From NCBI GenBank assembly GCA_019359045.1, contig JAHHIA010000021.1, positions 1-60,247 of the forward strand: a stretch of DNA of 60,247 nucleotides, in the 5' to 3' direction. This DNA is from Scytolyngbya sp. HA4215-MV1 (GTDB taxonomy: Bacteria; Cyanobacteriota; Cyanobacteriia; Leptolyngbyales; Leptolyngbyaceae). Below the pieces are notes generated by a model. The model had not been told where the DNA came from, ran no database searches, and saw only the letters and a program-made list of their open reading frames with translations. A program made the translations under genes and the position numbers. Below, piece after piece: positions 26,597 through 35,532 of this stretch (the first letter of the stretch is position 1; the number at the start of each line of letters is the position of its first letter).

Positions 26597-26815
26597 AAGA
26601 AGTCGATTTCTGCTGCTCCAACCCTATACCGTCAGATTTACGCATGTACTAAGACATACTTACTTTTACTATGAACATGTAGTAGCACATATCTGTTTAG
26701 CACCGTCAATCTATTATCAATGCGGGGCTTTAATGTAAAGCTTGAACATCACCAGTAAGGTTCGCTATTGTATACCAAGAATAAAGAAGTAAGAAAAAGC
26801 TGTTCGGGTGGCTCT

Positions 26816-27808
26816 TTAGTTGGATAATTTTTCTCCTAATTCGCTTACCACATCGGGTATTGGGTGTAGATTGACCGAATCTTCATAGATGCATGGTAAC
26901 GCAACCCGTCGATATTCTTGCTGACAGGGGAAAGGGTGATCGATCAACCAATGTTCGTTCTGTTGAATGGTTAATCGGGAAACTTGGCTCCCTCGTGTTT
27001 CAAACTGCCCGTGCATACAGATGTCTCCCTGGTGATCTCGCAGAATAGACTTTGCCGTTTCTACCGTGAACTTGCCTTGATTAGTTTGGCAGAGCGATCG
27101 CACTCGTCCTTCCCTGGAATAAGGAGATAAGGGATCTTCGACTCCACCGTCTGAGAAGAGTTTGGCAAAATCAAAATCGGACTCACCCTGGCATCGTCCT
27201 TGAGCAACTGCGTTCCTAATCACGTCAGGATGGCGCAAATCTCCGGCACTTCTGATGCTGAGGTTGTTGGAAATCGATCGCGTCCCTTGGGTTACTCGTT
27301 CAGCGACCCAATATTTCCCAGCGGTTTCTAAAACCCAAGCTTCTTTGCGATCTGCAATGAGGAAAGAGTTGTGGTAGGTGAAGGAGAAATGCTCTGCACA
27401 ATTGCCACCCTGCCCATACTGCTCCAACAAATCAACGATCACTTGTAAGGCGGCAAAGGCAGTTTCTCCTCGTTCTAGGCCCAACCGGACTAAATCCATT
27501 CCCAGTAGCCCTGTGGATTGGTAAGGCTGAGTTGTCCAAACCGCCTCATTTCCAATCACCACTCCACATTCATTGGCACCCATCTCGGCTCCCCACATCC
27601 ATCTGGGCTTGGAAAGAATGACCCCATAGGTGTGTTTGACCTGGGAAATCGGGATGTATGTGCATTGAACGTGTTCCCCCTGAGAATAGGTTTGAGCCGG
27701 GAAGGTCACAACATCCTGCATTTCACCTTCGGGGCGATCGCTATTCTTGCCAAAGATAACGGAGCCATCGAGGGTTGCATCTGGTAGGGTAACAAAGGTA
27801 TCGCACAT
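26816..27808 (-). CDS. C69-family peptidase / secernin-like Ntn hydrolase
   Basis: 330 aa from the ATG at 27808, chosen because removal of Met exposes the expected N-terminal cysteine nucleophile (MCDTFVTLP); a GTG at 27817 adds three residues and would hide it. GSVIFGKNSDRP, VILSKPRWMWGAEMGANECG and EAVWT are secernin/C69 dipeptidase motifs. The likely reaction is hydrolysis of dipeptides or a related amide. It appears to be a housekeeping-type gene carried among accessory genes. Confidence 0.88.
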   Translation of the reverse strand: MCDTFVTLPDATLDGSVIFGKNSDRPEGEMQDVVTFPAQTYSQGEHVQCTYIPISQVKHTYGVILSKPRWMWGAEMGANECGVVIGNEAVWTTQPYQSTGLLGMDLVRLGLERGETAFAALQVIVDLLEQYGQGGNCAEHFSFTYHNSFLIADRKEAWVLETAGKYWVAERVTQGTRSISNNLSIRSAGDLRHPDVIRNAVAQGRCQGESDFDFAKLFSDGGVEDPLSPYSREGRVRSLCQTNQGKFTVETAKSILRDHQGDICMHGQFETRGSQVSRLTIQQNEHWLIDHPFPCQQEYRRVALPCIYEDSVNLHPIPDVVSELGEKLSN

Positions 27809-27838
27809 GGGATTCACTCTACTGGAGTACTTACTATT

Positions 27839-28009
27839 TTATCGGGCATCCAGGATGGGGAATATTAGGAGCGGATCGATGGCGGCGATCGCCTGAGTCA
27901 TCCGCTGCTCATGGGCACCTTTCACGGTGATGTACCGCTCTTACTGAAACAGCATCACGGCAATCTCCTGCCCTAGCTCAGCTTCAGTTATTCGAGCCGC
28001 CTGTAGAAT
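27839..28009 (-). pseudogene. UPF0175 antitoxin-like remnant
   Basis: The minus strand encodes ILQAARITEAELGQEIAVML followed by FQ, a stop (TAA) and ERY in the same frame. This follows the start of UPF0175 proteins, small antitoxin-like proteins common in cyanobacteria. The internal stop and loss of the rest show a dead fragment. It lies in the 327-bp gap between the peptidase and the orphan gene. Confidence 0.55.
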
Positions 28010-28135
28010 CTATCAGAAATCAGGATACTTATCGCTCCCTAAGTGGTTAATAGTTTTGCTTATAGAATAGGCGGTACAAAGCAATTTCTTTTAGGAAATG
28101 CCCCAACTGGATAGAAATGAGAAGGTCATTTCAAT

Positions 28136-29344
28136 ATGAGAAAGCCATACGAGAAAATTTTGCGTTCTGTACAAAGCACCTTACTATCACCTTTTGAGGA
28201 AGGGATGTCGCCTGAGCAAATCAAGCAGACAGTTATTTACATACTTACCCCATACTTCACCAATCTTGAGATATTGCATGAGTTAGCTGCAGGAGTTCTT
28301 GTTACTGAGGCTGTAAATGTAGCAAAAATTAATAATGACCCTTGGGCTAGAGATATGTTTGCCAAGGTTTTGTGTAGCTATCAAACTGCTTACACCTCAC
28401 ATAAAGAACTGTGCCTCCAAGGATGTGCAGAGTCGCAAGATAAAATTCTTCATGCTTCATCTGAATACGTCAGTATGCTGAATTTTAGCAATGATTTAAC
28501 TGCACTTGCTGAATTGAGTATAGAAGACTTTTCATACACGGTTTTTAGAAATATAGGTTCATTAATTGAAGCTTGCTTTCAGCCTTATCTTAAGGAATTA
28601 CTTCTACAAATTAGAATCTGCCGTGGAAAATCAAATTCCGCTCATGGACTTGAAAAGCTGAAGCTTGGCTCTGTTGTAGATGAGCTATTCAATACTTCGG
28701 GTTATGGTGAACTTTTTGCTCCTTCACCTTGGCACATAAAGCTGCACCAATGGCGAAATATATCACAGCATCACAATACTTTTATTTCAGAAAGTAAAAT
28801 AAACGTGAATTACGAGGTATCAGGAAGTCAGAGAAGTACTTCCTTCACGCGAGAGGAACTTCTGGATGCTTTTAAGAAAACCCATCTGATTTTCTCCGTA
28901 CTGCGGGGAGTACGAAGCATTTTTATCTGGAATAATGTGCAAGAATTTGAGCCGTTCTTTAGTCAGGAAACCTCAATTCGCTCCGATGTAAAGATCTTTT
29001 GGCTTGCATCTTCCCTTGCCACTCAAGGGTTTGAACTGAAGGATATTTCAGTCTCAGATGAATTAGTAGTTGCAGTAATCAAAGATGTTACAGATACCCC
29101 ATCGAATGAAGATATAAAGAACTATAAGTTGAAGCGAATGATTCACTCTACTCAACTTATTTATTCGATCTGGTTTTACTTTCCTGCTGCGACAATAGTA
29201 GTAGAGCATTTAGACAAACAGGACAACATAAGATCTAAATTTTCAGGAAGAGGAAGTGCTTGTGAAGCGATTAGTCGTGAAGAAGTTCCACTTGAAGAAT
29301 TAATTAAAGGATTAATATTTTGTACTGGAAGGACTATAGGTTAG
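28136..29344 (+). CDS. AT-rich orphan protein with RX4H motif
   Basis: 402 aa, not recognised. It is mostly helical. Near residue 206 the sequence KLHQWRNISQHHNTF contains R-x4-H, the catalytic pattern of HEPN RNases, inside a helix-rich context. A GAGAAGG ribosome site lies 10 bases before the ATG. Base composition is far more AT-rich than the flanks, as for the other putative defence genes here. No partner gene is adjacent. It could be an RNase effector, but this is speculative. Confidence 0.72.
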   Translation: MRKPYEKILRSVQSTLLSPFEEGMSPEQIKQTVIYILTPYFTNLEILHELAAGVLVTEAVNVAKINNDPWARDMFAKVLCSYQTAYTSHKELCLQGCAESQDKILHASSEYVSMLNFSNDLTALAELSIEDFSYTVFRNIGSLIEACFQPYLKELLLQIRICRGKSNSAHGLEKLKLGSVVDELFNTSGYGELFAPSPWHIKLHQWRNISQHHNTFISESKINVNYEVSGSQRSTSFTREELLDAFKKTHLIFSVLRGVRSIFIWNNVQEFEPFFSQETSIRSDVKIFWLASSLATQGFELKDISVSDELVVAVIKDVTDTPSNEDIKNYKLKRMIHSTQLIYSIWFYFPAATIVVEHLDKQDNIRSKFSGRGSACEAISREEVPLEELIKGLIFCTGRTIG

Positions 29345-29484
29345 TTTAGGAGAAACACTAATCTAAGCAGGATCATTAGACTTTCTGGACGCAAGCGATC
29401 GCCTCATTAGCCACCCCCAGAAATTGCAATGAAGTATTGATGTGATGCACGATTAGGTGAGACCTCACAGCCCCAAAGAACTAT

Positions 29485-30369
29485 ATGGAACCCGCTCTGC
29501 TTCACTCCTCCGATCCAGTTTCGTATACCGCACGAATTGTTGCGGCGAAGCGGGCGATCGAGCAGCTCCACTCTGCTCCCCTGTTTCAAGATCCCTATGC
29601 AGCGGCTCTGGCAGGAGATGAAGTCGATGCCTTGTTGTCTCGATGGAGAAAGGTTGCCCAAGCTCAAGCCGTTCCGTTAGAGCAAGTGATTACCAAACGA
29701 ACTCGCTACATTGCGGTTCGCACAAAATTTATGGATGACCTCCTCAACTCGACGCTGGCTGAGTACAACCAAGTGGTTATCCTGGGAGCGGGACTCGACA
29801 CACGATCGTATCGGCTGGCGTGGTCACCCAGCACGATCGTGTATGAAGTGGATTGTCCAGAGGTGTTGCAGTACAAAGCCCAAGTTTTACAAGACGTTCC
29901 CCCAGCTTGTATCTATCGACCTGTCTCTGGAGATCTGGCTGCTCCGGATGCGAAATGGGCGACAGCCATCCTGGATGCTGGGTATCAGACGACAGTGCCA
30001 ACCATTTGGTTAGTGGAAGGAGTCGTCATGTATTTGCAGAAGCAAGAAGTACACTTGCTACTCCAGACCCTCTCTCACTTAAGCGTTCCCGGTAGTGTTT
30101 TAGGTATGGATGGAGTCAAAGTAGGATCAGTTTTGGCTGGGCAGCGAGCGAGAAAAGCCGATCGAGGTAGAGTTGTACGGCATTGGCAGTTCGGTCACGA
30201 TGATCCAAAACAACTGTTGGCAGGATATGGGTGGGGCGCAGAAGTGTTTGAGCCGCAAGACGTTGAAGCAGGATACGGCAGGTATCCCAAGTCTTTACCG
30301 ATCGGTACTGAAACAGCAGACCAGGATGATGGTCGAGGGGTATGGCTGGTTAATGCTGTGAAAGTTTAA
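29485..30369 (+). CDS. Class I SAM-dependent methyltransferase, LCM/PPM1 family
   Basis: 294 aa. SYTARIVAAKRA and FQDPYAAALAG at the N terminus, VVILGAGLDTRSYRL (SAM-binding motif I, ~residue 95), VYEVDCPEV (acidic residue binding the ribose) and TIWLVEGVVMYL are the pattern of the leucine carboxyl methyltransferase-like family. Members often methylate small metabolites or carboxyl groups; the substrate is unknown. Confidence 0.9.
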   Translation: MEPALLHSSDPVSYTARIVAAKRAIEQLHSAPLFQDPYAAALAGDEVDALLSRWRKVAQAQAVPLEQVITKRTRYIAVRTKFMDDLLNSTLAEYNQVVILGAGLDTRSYRLAWSPSTIVYEVDCPEVLQYKAQVLQDVPPACIYRPVSGDLAAPDAKWATAILDAGYQTTVPTIWLVEGVVMYLQKQEVHLLLQTLSHLSVPGSVLGMDGVKVGSVLAGQRARKADRGRVVRHWQFGHDDPKQLLAGYGWGAEVFEPQDVEAGYGRYPKSLPIGTETADQDDGRGVWLVNAVKV

Positions 30370-30423
30370 TCAAATAGAGTGAACTTGGCACTAATTTTGA
30401 GCCACCGATTAACTTGCAAAACG

Positions 30424-31467
30424 CTACTGTTCCTGGTCACTCTCTAATTCAGAGATAATTGCCTCCAATTGCATCTCAAGCTGTTCAATTGAAGGTAAGC
30501 TCTCTTTTAGTTGTTTGGGCAGTCGGTGAGTAGCAACGGCGATCGGTGTGTTCAAATTCCGTAAAGCATACTCTGCCTTCGTTTTACTCTTGGATTTACA
30601 TAAGATAAGCCCAATCGTTGGATTATCCGTTGAATGCCGCATCTGGTCATCGACAGCAGAGACATAAAAGTTCATCTTTCCAGAATATTCTGGAAAGAAC
30701 TCAGTCATTTTGAGATCAATGACGATAAAGCAGCGAAGTTTTAGGTGGTAGAAAAGCAGATCCAAATAATAGTCATCGCCATCAACTTCCAAATGGTACT
30801 GGCTTCCTACAAAGGAGAAACCAACACCTAACTCTAGAAGAAAATCTCGGATCTGAGTGACCAGAGCTTGCTCTAGCTCCCGTTCTTGTGCTGTTTCTTG
30901 AATCGATAAAAATTCAAAACTGTAAGGATCCTTAATCAACTGTTTGGCAAGATCGGATTGAGGTTGGGGCAAAGTTCGATCAAAATTCGTGACAGCTTCG
31001 CCCTGTCGTTGGATTAAGTTACTCTCGATCTGGTAAACCAAGATGTCTCGACTCCAGCCATTCTCGATCGCCTTTTGAGCGTACCAGAGCCGATGTTCTT
31101 GCGTTTTTAGCTTATCGATCAGGGCAATGTTATGCCGCCAGGGTAATTTACCAACGCTGCGTTGGAGAATTTCCTCATCTGGGTATGTCTCAGCGAAAGC
31201 CTTCATGTAGCCCAGGTTTGAGCGAGAGAATCCCTTGATTTCTGGAAATTCTTTTTTCAAATCCTTTGCCAAACGCTCGATAACTTTAGTGCCCCAGCCT
31301 TCTCGTTGTTGCTGCTCCAGAATAGAGCGCCCAATCTGCCAGTAGAGGAGGATTAATTCTTGGTTGACGGCAAGAGCCGCTCTAACCTGAGCACTTCGGA
31401 TGCGTTCCTTGAGGTGACGCAGGAAAACATCGTAATTTTCGGGCATTGAAAACAGGCGATCGCTCAC
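30424..31467 (-). CDS. YhcG/DUF1016-type PD-(D/E)XK nuclease
   Basis: 347 aa. The N-terminal half has the DUF1016 pattern (NQELILLYWQIGRSILEQQ, GFSRSNLGYMKAF, LPWRHNIALIDKL). The C-terminal half is a PD-(D/E)XK nuclease (EVDGDDYYLDLLFYHLKLRC, FIVIDLKMTEFFPEYSGKMN). The gene is single. Family members are widespread in mobile and defence regions and the target is unclear. Confidence 0.92.
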   Translation of the reverse strand: MSDRLFSMPENYDVFLRHLKERIRSAQVRAALAVNQELILLYWQIGRSILEQQQREGWGTKVIERLAKDLKKEFPEIKGFSRSNLGYMKAFAETYPDEEILQRSVGKLPWRHNIALIDKLKTQEHRLWYAQKAIENGWSRDILVYQIESNLIQRQGEAVTNFDRTLPQPQSDLAKQLIKDPYSFEFLSIQETAQERELEQALVTQIRDFLLELGVGFSFVGSQYHLEVDGDDYYLDLLFYHLKLRCFIVIDLKMTEFFPEYSGKMNFYVSAVDDQMRHSTDNPTIGLILCKSKSKTKAEYALRNLNTPIAVATHRLPKQLKESLPSIEQLEMQLEAIISELESDQEQ

Positions 31468-31655
31468 GGTTAAGGTTCTATCGTTCGTGACTCAACAGTT
31501 TATAGTGCCATCATCTCATCAAAATCTAGTCAAAATTCAGATTTACTTCCTCACTTATCTCGTAAACTCTTAGTATCACGTATTCAGTCTGACCAGGTGT
31601 CTTCTTCTGGTGCAAACTGATAAAGCAAAAAATTACCCCTAAAACCTACATTCCA

Positions 31656-32411
31656 GTGAGCCGAGTTATTTCACTCTTCAACCAAGCCGGTGGAGTTGGA
31701 AAGTCCACTCTAGCTTCAAACATCGGCTATAGCCTAGCCCAAAGAAAACGCCGAGTACTTTTAGTGGATATGGATCCGCAATCGTCGTTAACGACGTTTG
31801 TGGGGATCGATCCAAGGCAAGTAGACCGAAGTGTCTATCACGCGATCGTGCCTGAGGAGGAGTTGCCTATTCTCAAGGAAATTCATGGGATGGATCTGGT
31901 CCCGTCTCAATTGAAGCTGTCGGACGCAGAGCAGGAGCTAGTCACTGCTTATATGCGGGATACAAGGCTGAAAGATGCCTTGGAGCCAGTTCGGGATCAG
32001 TACGATTTTATTTTGATTGATTGTCCGCCAAGTTTGGGGATTCTGAGCTACATCTCGTTGGTTGCGTCCGACTATATTCTGGTGCCCATTCAGACCCAAT
32101 TTAAGGCGTTTCAGGGGACAGATATGCTCTTGCAAACCCTACAAAAAGTCAAAGCTAAGCCAAATCGTAAGCTACAAATTGCTGGGTTCATCCCTACAAT
32201 GTACGACGGACGAAACTCACATGATGAATTGACCTTAGAAGCGATTCGGGAACAACTTGCCCCAATCGGTCGAGTTTTTCCATTTATTCCTAAGTCAACT
32301 GTGTTTGCAGATGCTTCAATGGAACGAGTTCCCTTAGCAGTGTATAGTCCCAAACACCCTGCTAAGAAAATATTAGATGGATTGGCGAAAGACTTGGAGA
32401 AATTAGCATGA
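31656..32411 (+). CDS. parA: ParA partition ATPase
   Basis: 251 aa, ParA/MinD-superfamily ATPase that drives plasmid segregation with ParB. Deviant Walker A NQAGGVGKSTLASNIG at residues ~9-24, motif A' VDMDPQSSLT (~39) and Walker B FILIDCPPSLG (~110) are all intact. It lacks an N-terminal HTH, so it is of the short ParA type. The start is GTG at 31656. Its end overlaps parB by 4 bases (ATGA), an operon with coupled translation. Confidence 0.96.
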   Translation: MSRVISLFNQAGGVGKSTLASNIGYSLAQRKRRVLLVDMDPQSSLTTFVGIDPRQVDRSVYHAIVPEEELPILKEIHGMDLVPSQLKLSDAEQELVTAYMRDTRLKDALEPVRDQYDFILIDCPPSLGILSYISLVASDYILVPIQTQFKAFQGTDMLLQTLQKVKAKPNRKLQIAGFIPTMYDGRNSHDELTLEAIREQLAPIGRVFPFIPKSTVFADASMERVPLAVYSPKHPAKKILDGLAKDLEKLA

Positions 32412-33349
32412 CCCGGAAGCGAGAGCGAGTTTTTGGAGGACAAATTACGGCTCCAGTAGCATTATTTGCTGATGTGGAAACTCCGACATCGCCTGAGAGA
32501 CTGGCAATTAGTCAGATCAGTTTCCCCAAGCAGCAACCCCGGCGGTATTTTGATCCCGAAAAGATGGAGCAGCTTGTACTCTCCATCAAAGAGCATGGAA
32601 TTTTAGAGCCACTTCTTGTCCGCAGCCTTGAAGATTCGGACAAGTATGAATTGGTGGCTGGTGAGCGGCGCTACCGTGCTGCGAAGGAAGCAGGTTTGAC
32701 AGAAATACCTGTGGTCATCCGTGAGCTATCCGATGAGCAAGCGATCCAAATCGCTCTAATTGAAAACCTACAACGCGAGGATCTCAACCCAGTTGAAGAA
32801 ACGGAAGGAGTTCTGCAACTTCTATCTCTGAAGCTCCAAATGCCCACCTCTGACGTGCCCAAGCTCCTCTATCGAATGCAACATGAGGCTAAAGGAAATG
32901 TTGCCCATAACGTTATGGGCAGTGATGAGGATAAGGCAGTTCAATCAGTATTTGCGGCTCTAGGGACGATGACATGGGAGTCCTTTGTCAATAATCGGCT
33001 TCCATTACTCAATATTCCGCAGGATGTGTTAGAAGCTTTGCGCCAAGGCAAAATTGCTTACACGAAGGCGCAAGCGATCGCCCGTGTTAAGGATGATGGG
33101 CTGCGTGGAGACTTACTTGATAAAGCAATTTCACAAGATCTCTCCTTGTCTCAGATTAAAGAACAAGTTGCTGGGCTAAAGACTGACAAGGCTAAGCAAG
33201 AGGACAGTTATCCCTCACTTAAAAGCCAGATAGATGATGTATTACGCCTGGCTAAGCGATCAAAAGTTTGGGCTGACCCTCAAAAACAAAAGAGATTGGA
33301 GAAAGTGCTGGTAGAGCTAAAATCCATTGTTGGTGACGTGAATTCATAG
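32408..33349 (+). CDS. parB: ParB partition protein
   Basis: 313 aa. Residues ~30-130 are the ParB/Srx CTP-binding domain (QQPRRYFDPEKME, GERRYRAAKEAG, NLQREDLNPVEE). A helix-turn-helix follows, interrupted by a longer linker at ~155-185 (LLYRMQHEAKGNVAHNVMGS), and a C-terminal dimer domain. The linker codes over a perfect 20-bp palindrome (32902-32921). Partner of ParA upstream. Confidence 0.95.
   Translation: MTRKRERVFGGQITAPVALFADVETPTSPERLAISQISFPKQQPRRYFDPEKMEQLVLSIKEHGILEPLLVRSLEDSDKYELVAGERRYRAAKEAGLTEIPVVIRELSDEQAIQIALIENLQREDLNPVEETEGVLQLLSLKLQMPTSDVPKLLYRMQHEAKGNVAHNVMGSDEDKAVQSVFAALGTMTWESFVNNRLPLLNIPQDVLEALRQGKIAYTKAQAIARVKDDGLRGDLLDKAISQDLSLSQIKEQVAGLKTDKAKQEDSYPSLKSQIDDVLRLAKRSKVWADPQKQKRLEKVLVELKSIVGDVNS
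32902..32921. repeat. Perfect 20-bp palindrome inside parB, candidate parS
   Basis: TGCCCATAACGTTATGGGCA is a perfect palindrome with no spacer. I saw no second copy in the window. A centromere site inside the parB gene is known in other bacteria, and the length is in the range of parS sites. It could also be a chance result of coding. Confidence 0.5.
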
Positions 33350-33381
33350 CACCTACTTGAACTACCAGTGATCAGTACAAG

Positions 33382-35532
33382 CTATTTCGAGATGGGAAGC
33401 AGTGGACTAGGGTTACCGCAATAAGTAATTAAGACCTGCTTCTTTGCACGGGTTGCTGCAACGTGGAGTAGGCATCGCTCTCCATCAACGAAACGGTCTT
33501 GAGATGCTTCATCTGCACAATGCTCTAGTCCTGCTTTAAGAGGGATAGTATCTGCATTTAAAGAAGGGAGAATCACATAGTTGAATTGCAGCCCTTTAAC
33601 GCGGTGCATCGTGCTAATCCTGATCCCATCTTCTAATGGATTGTCAGGCTGATTTCGCCGGATGCGCTTGACTGGAAATTCCATGCTCTTCAGGGCAGTT
33701 TCGTACTGCTCCATTAAAGGAGCCGTGCGGAATACTAGACAAGTCCCAGAAAGGGTTTGCTCTGTGGAGTGAATGCTAGACAGGAGTTGTTTCAGATAGG
33801 AAAGTTCATCATCAAATCGAGTAAAACCCTGAATGACTGGTTCATCCCCATGCATTAGTGATCGGTAGTCTTTTAGGGTGTCAGATCCGCCGTCTAAATC
33901 GTCAATGCTCATTCCTTGCAAAACTTGGGTTGCCCATCGGCGGATCTCATCTGTAGTGCGGTAATTTAAACGGAGTTTTCTAGATCGCCCTTGAATATTG
34001 ATTCCACAGCGGCTAAGGGTGGCAACTTTGCCGTAGATTCTTTGGTGAGGATCACCGACGATAAACAGATCATTAGGGGCTGGTTCTCCTGCGATCGCCC
34101 TTAATAGGGTAAACGCAGCCTCACTCATATCCTGTGCTTCGTCAACGATGACAGCCCGAAATGGTAAAGATGCCGCTCCCTTGGCTGCAATAATTTGGGC
34201 TGCATCTCGCATCGCATCTTCGGGTTCGCGCAGTCCCTTTTCTCGGAGCAGGTTCCGGTATTCTTCAAACACGCTCCAAATCATCTGACGCTGAGGGCGA
34301 CTGAGGCGAGTTCCTCGACCAGTACGACGAGCCACTAAATAGTCCCGTAGGGACTGACAGCCCTGATCTAGAACCACGGTTTGCCATTCTTCTTGATAGA
34401 AGCTTAAGGGCAATCCAAGTTCAACCGGGGCAGTCGTGTATGCTTGCTTCCACAGATCATCTGTTTCATCACTGTAAAGAATACGGGTTTCCACCCCCTC
34501 CTGCCGAAGAAATTCTGCAACCCAGGCATCCAGGTTGATGACTCGAATGCGTCGCATTTGATCTGTTGAACAGATGGATTTGAGGTTCGCTTCGATATCT
34601 ACGGCTAAATTGCGGGTAAAGGTGGTAAATAGAATGCGATCGTTTGGGTCAGTAAAGCGATTTTGAACGAGCCACTTTGCACGATGCATCGCAACCACCG
34701 TTTTGCCTGTACCAGCACCACCGAGAACGCGCACTGCTCCATTCCAATCTCGTTCGACAAGCTTACGTTGGGTGGGATGCAGAAATACCCGCCACTTTTC
34801 GAGGGGAGCCGCCAGCATCTCTTCCAGTTCTGTGTCGTCAGTGATCACCATGAAGCGGCTGAGGCTGTCGTCGTTCTGCAGCGCCTTTTCTAGATCCTCG
34901 GTATCAATAGGTTGAACGACTTTAGACTTCTCTAGCTGTTGCAATACATCACCCAGTTCATACCCTGCTGCTAGCATCAGTAGTGCGTCACTTGCCTCAC
35001 GGGGTAGGTGGGGTAATAGTTGTTCAACGGCATCATCTGTTTTGATCTGGCGTACAGCGGGAAGCAAGATTTCTGGAACGCCAAGCTTCATTAATTGTTT
35101 GTCTTCGACAGAGTCAAATTTTCCTGGTTGTTGAGGTTGCTCTTGATTAATTCGTTCTAACCGTTCAGTAGTAACCTCTACATCTTCAATATCAATAATC
35201 TGTAAAGCACCGGATACCTCATTGATGCGGCAAACCTTACGTCGCGCCCAAGTGTAAGCATCATCATGTTTATCTACCCACAATAGGATATAGACATTGC
35301 CAGAATCTGGTTTCAGGACGATCGCTCGATGGGCCTGGTCTACTCGTACTGATTTCATCCGCTTGTCATGGCTATCGCGAATTGACTCGTAATTTAAGCC
35401 AGGACGGGTTGGGTCTTGACGAAAGCGATTAATAAACTCTGAGACTTTGCTTTGGGCATTTCGGGGCAAACGACTGTAGGCATCAAAAAAGTCGTCGGAG
35501 ATTGCCAGCCGGAACGTATTTTGTAGCGCCAT
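33382..35532 (-). CDS. RelE-like/UvrD superfamily 1 helicase fusion
   Basis: 716 aa. Residues 1-105 look like a RelE/ParE-fold toxin (FFDAYSRLPRNAQSKVSEFI, SVRVDQAHRAIVL, YILLWVDKHDDAYTWA). The rest is a UvrD-like helicase: Walker A LGGAGTGKTVVA (~272), VDEAQDMS (~467), GDPHQRIYG, ISTMHRVKGLQF and VAATRAKKQV. The start immediately follows the stop of the 2102-aa helicase gene, and its ribosome site (AAGGAGGGG) lies within that gene, so the two are translationally coupled. The RelE-like part probably lost toxin activity and may bind ribosomes or nucleic acid. Confidence 0.88.
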   Translation of the reverse strand: MALQNTFRLAISDDFFDAYSRLPRNAQSKVSEFINRFRQDPTRPGLNYESIRDSHDKRMKSVRVDQAHRAIVLKPDSGNVYILLWVDKHDDAYTWARRKVCRINEVSGALQIIDIEDVEVTTERLERINQEQPQQPGKFDSVEDKQLMKLGVPEILLPAVRQIKTDDAVEQLLPHLPREASDALLMLAAGYELGDVLQQLEKSKVVQPIDTEDLEKALQNDDSLSRFMVITDDTELEEMLAAPLEKWRVFLHPTQRKLVERDWNGAVRVLGGAGTGKTVVAMHRAKWLVQNRFTDPNDRILFTTFTRNLAVDIEANLKSICSTDQMRRIRVINLDAWVAEFLRQEGVETRILYSDETDDLWKQAYTTAPVELGLPLSFYQEEWQTVVLDQGCQSLRDYLVARRTGRGTRLSRPQRQMIWSVFEEYRNLLREKGLREPEDAMRDAAQIIAAKGAASLPFRAVIVDEAQDMSEAAFTLLRAIAGEPAPNDLFIVGDPHQRIYGKVATLSRCGINIQGRSRKLRLNYRTTDEIRRWATQVLQGMSIDDLDGGSDTLKDYRSLMHGDEPVIQGFTRFDDELSYLKQLLSSIHSTEQTLSGTCLVFRTAPLMEQYETALKSMEFPVKRIRRNQPDNPLEDGIRISTMHRVKGLQFNYVILPSLNADTIPLKAGLEHCADEASQDRFVDGERCLLHVAATRAKKQVLITYCGNPSPLLPISK

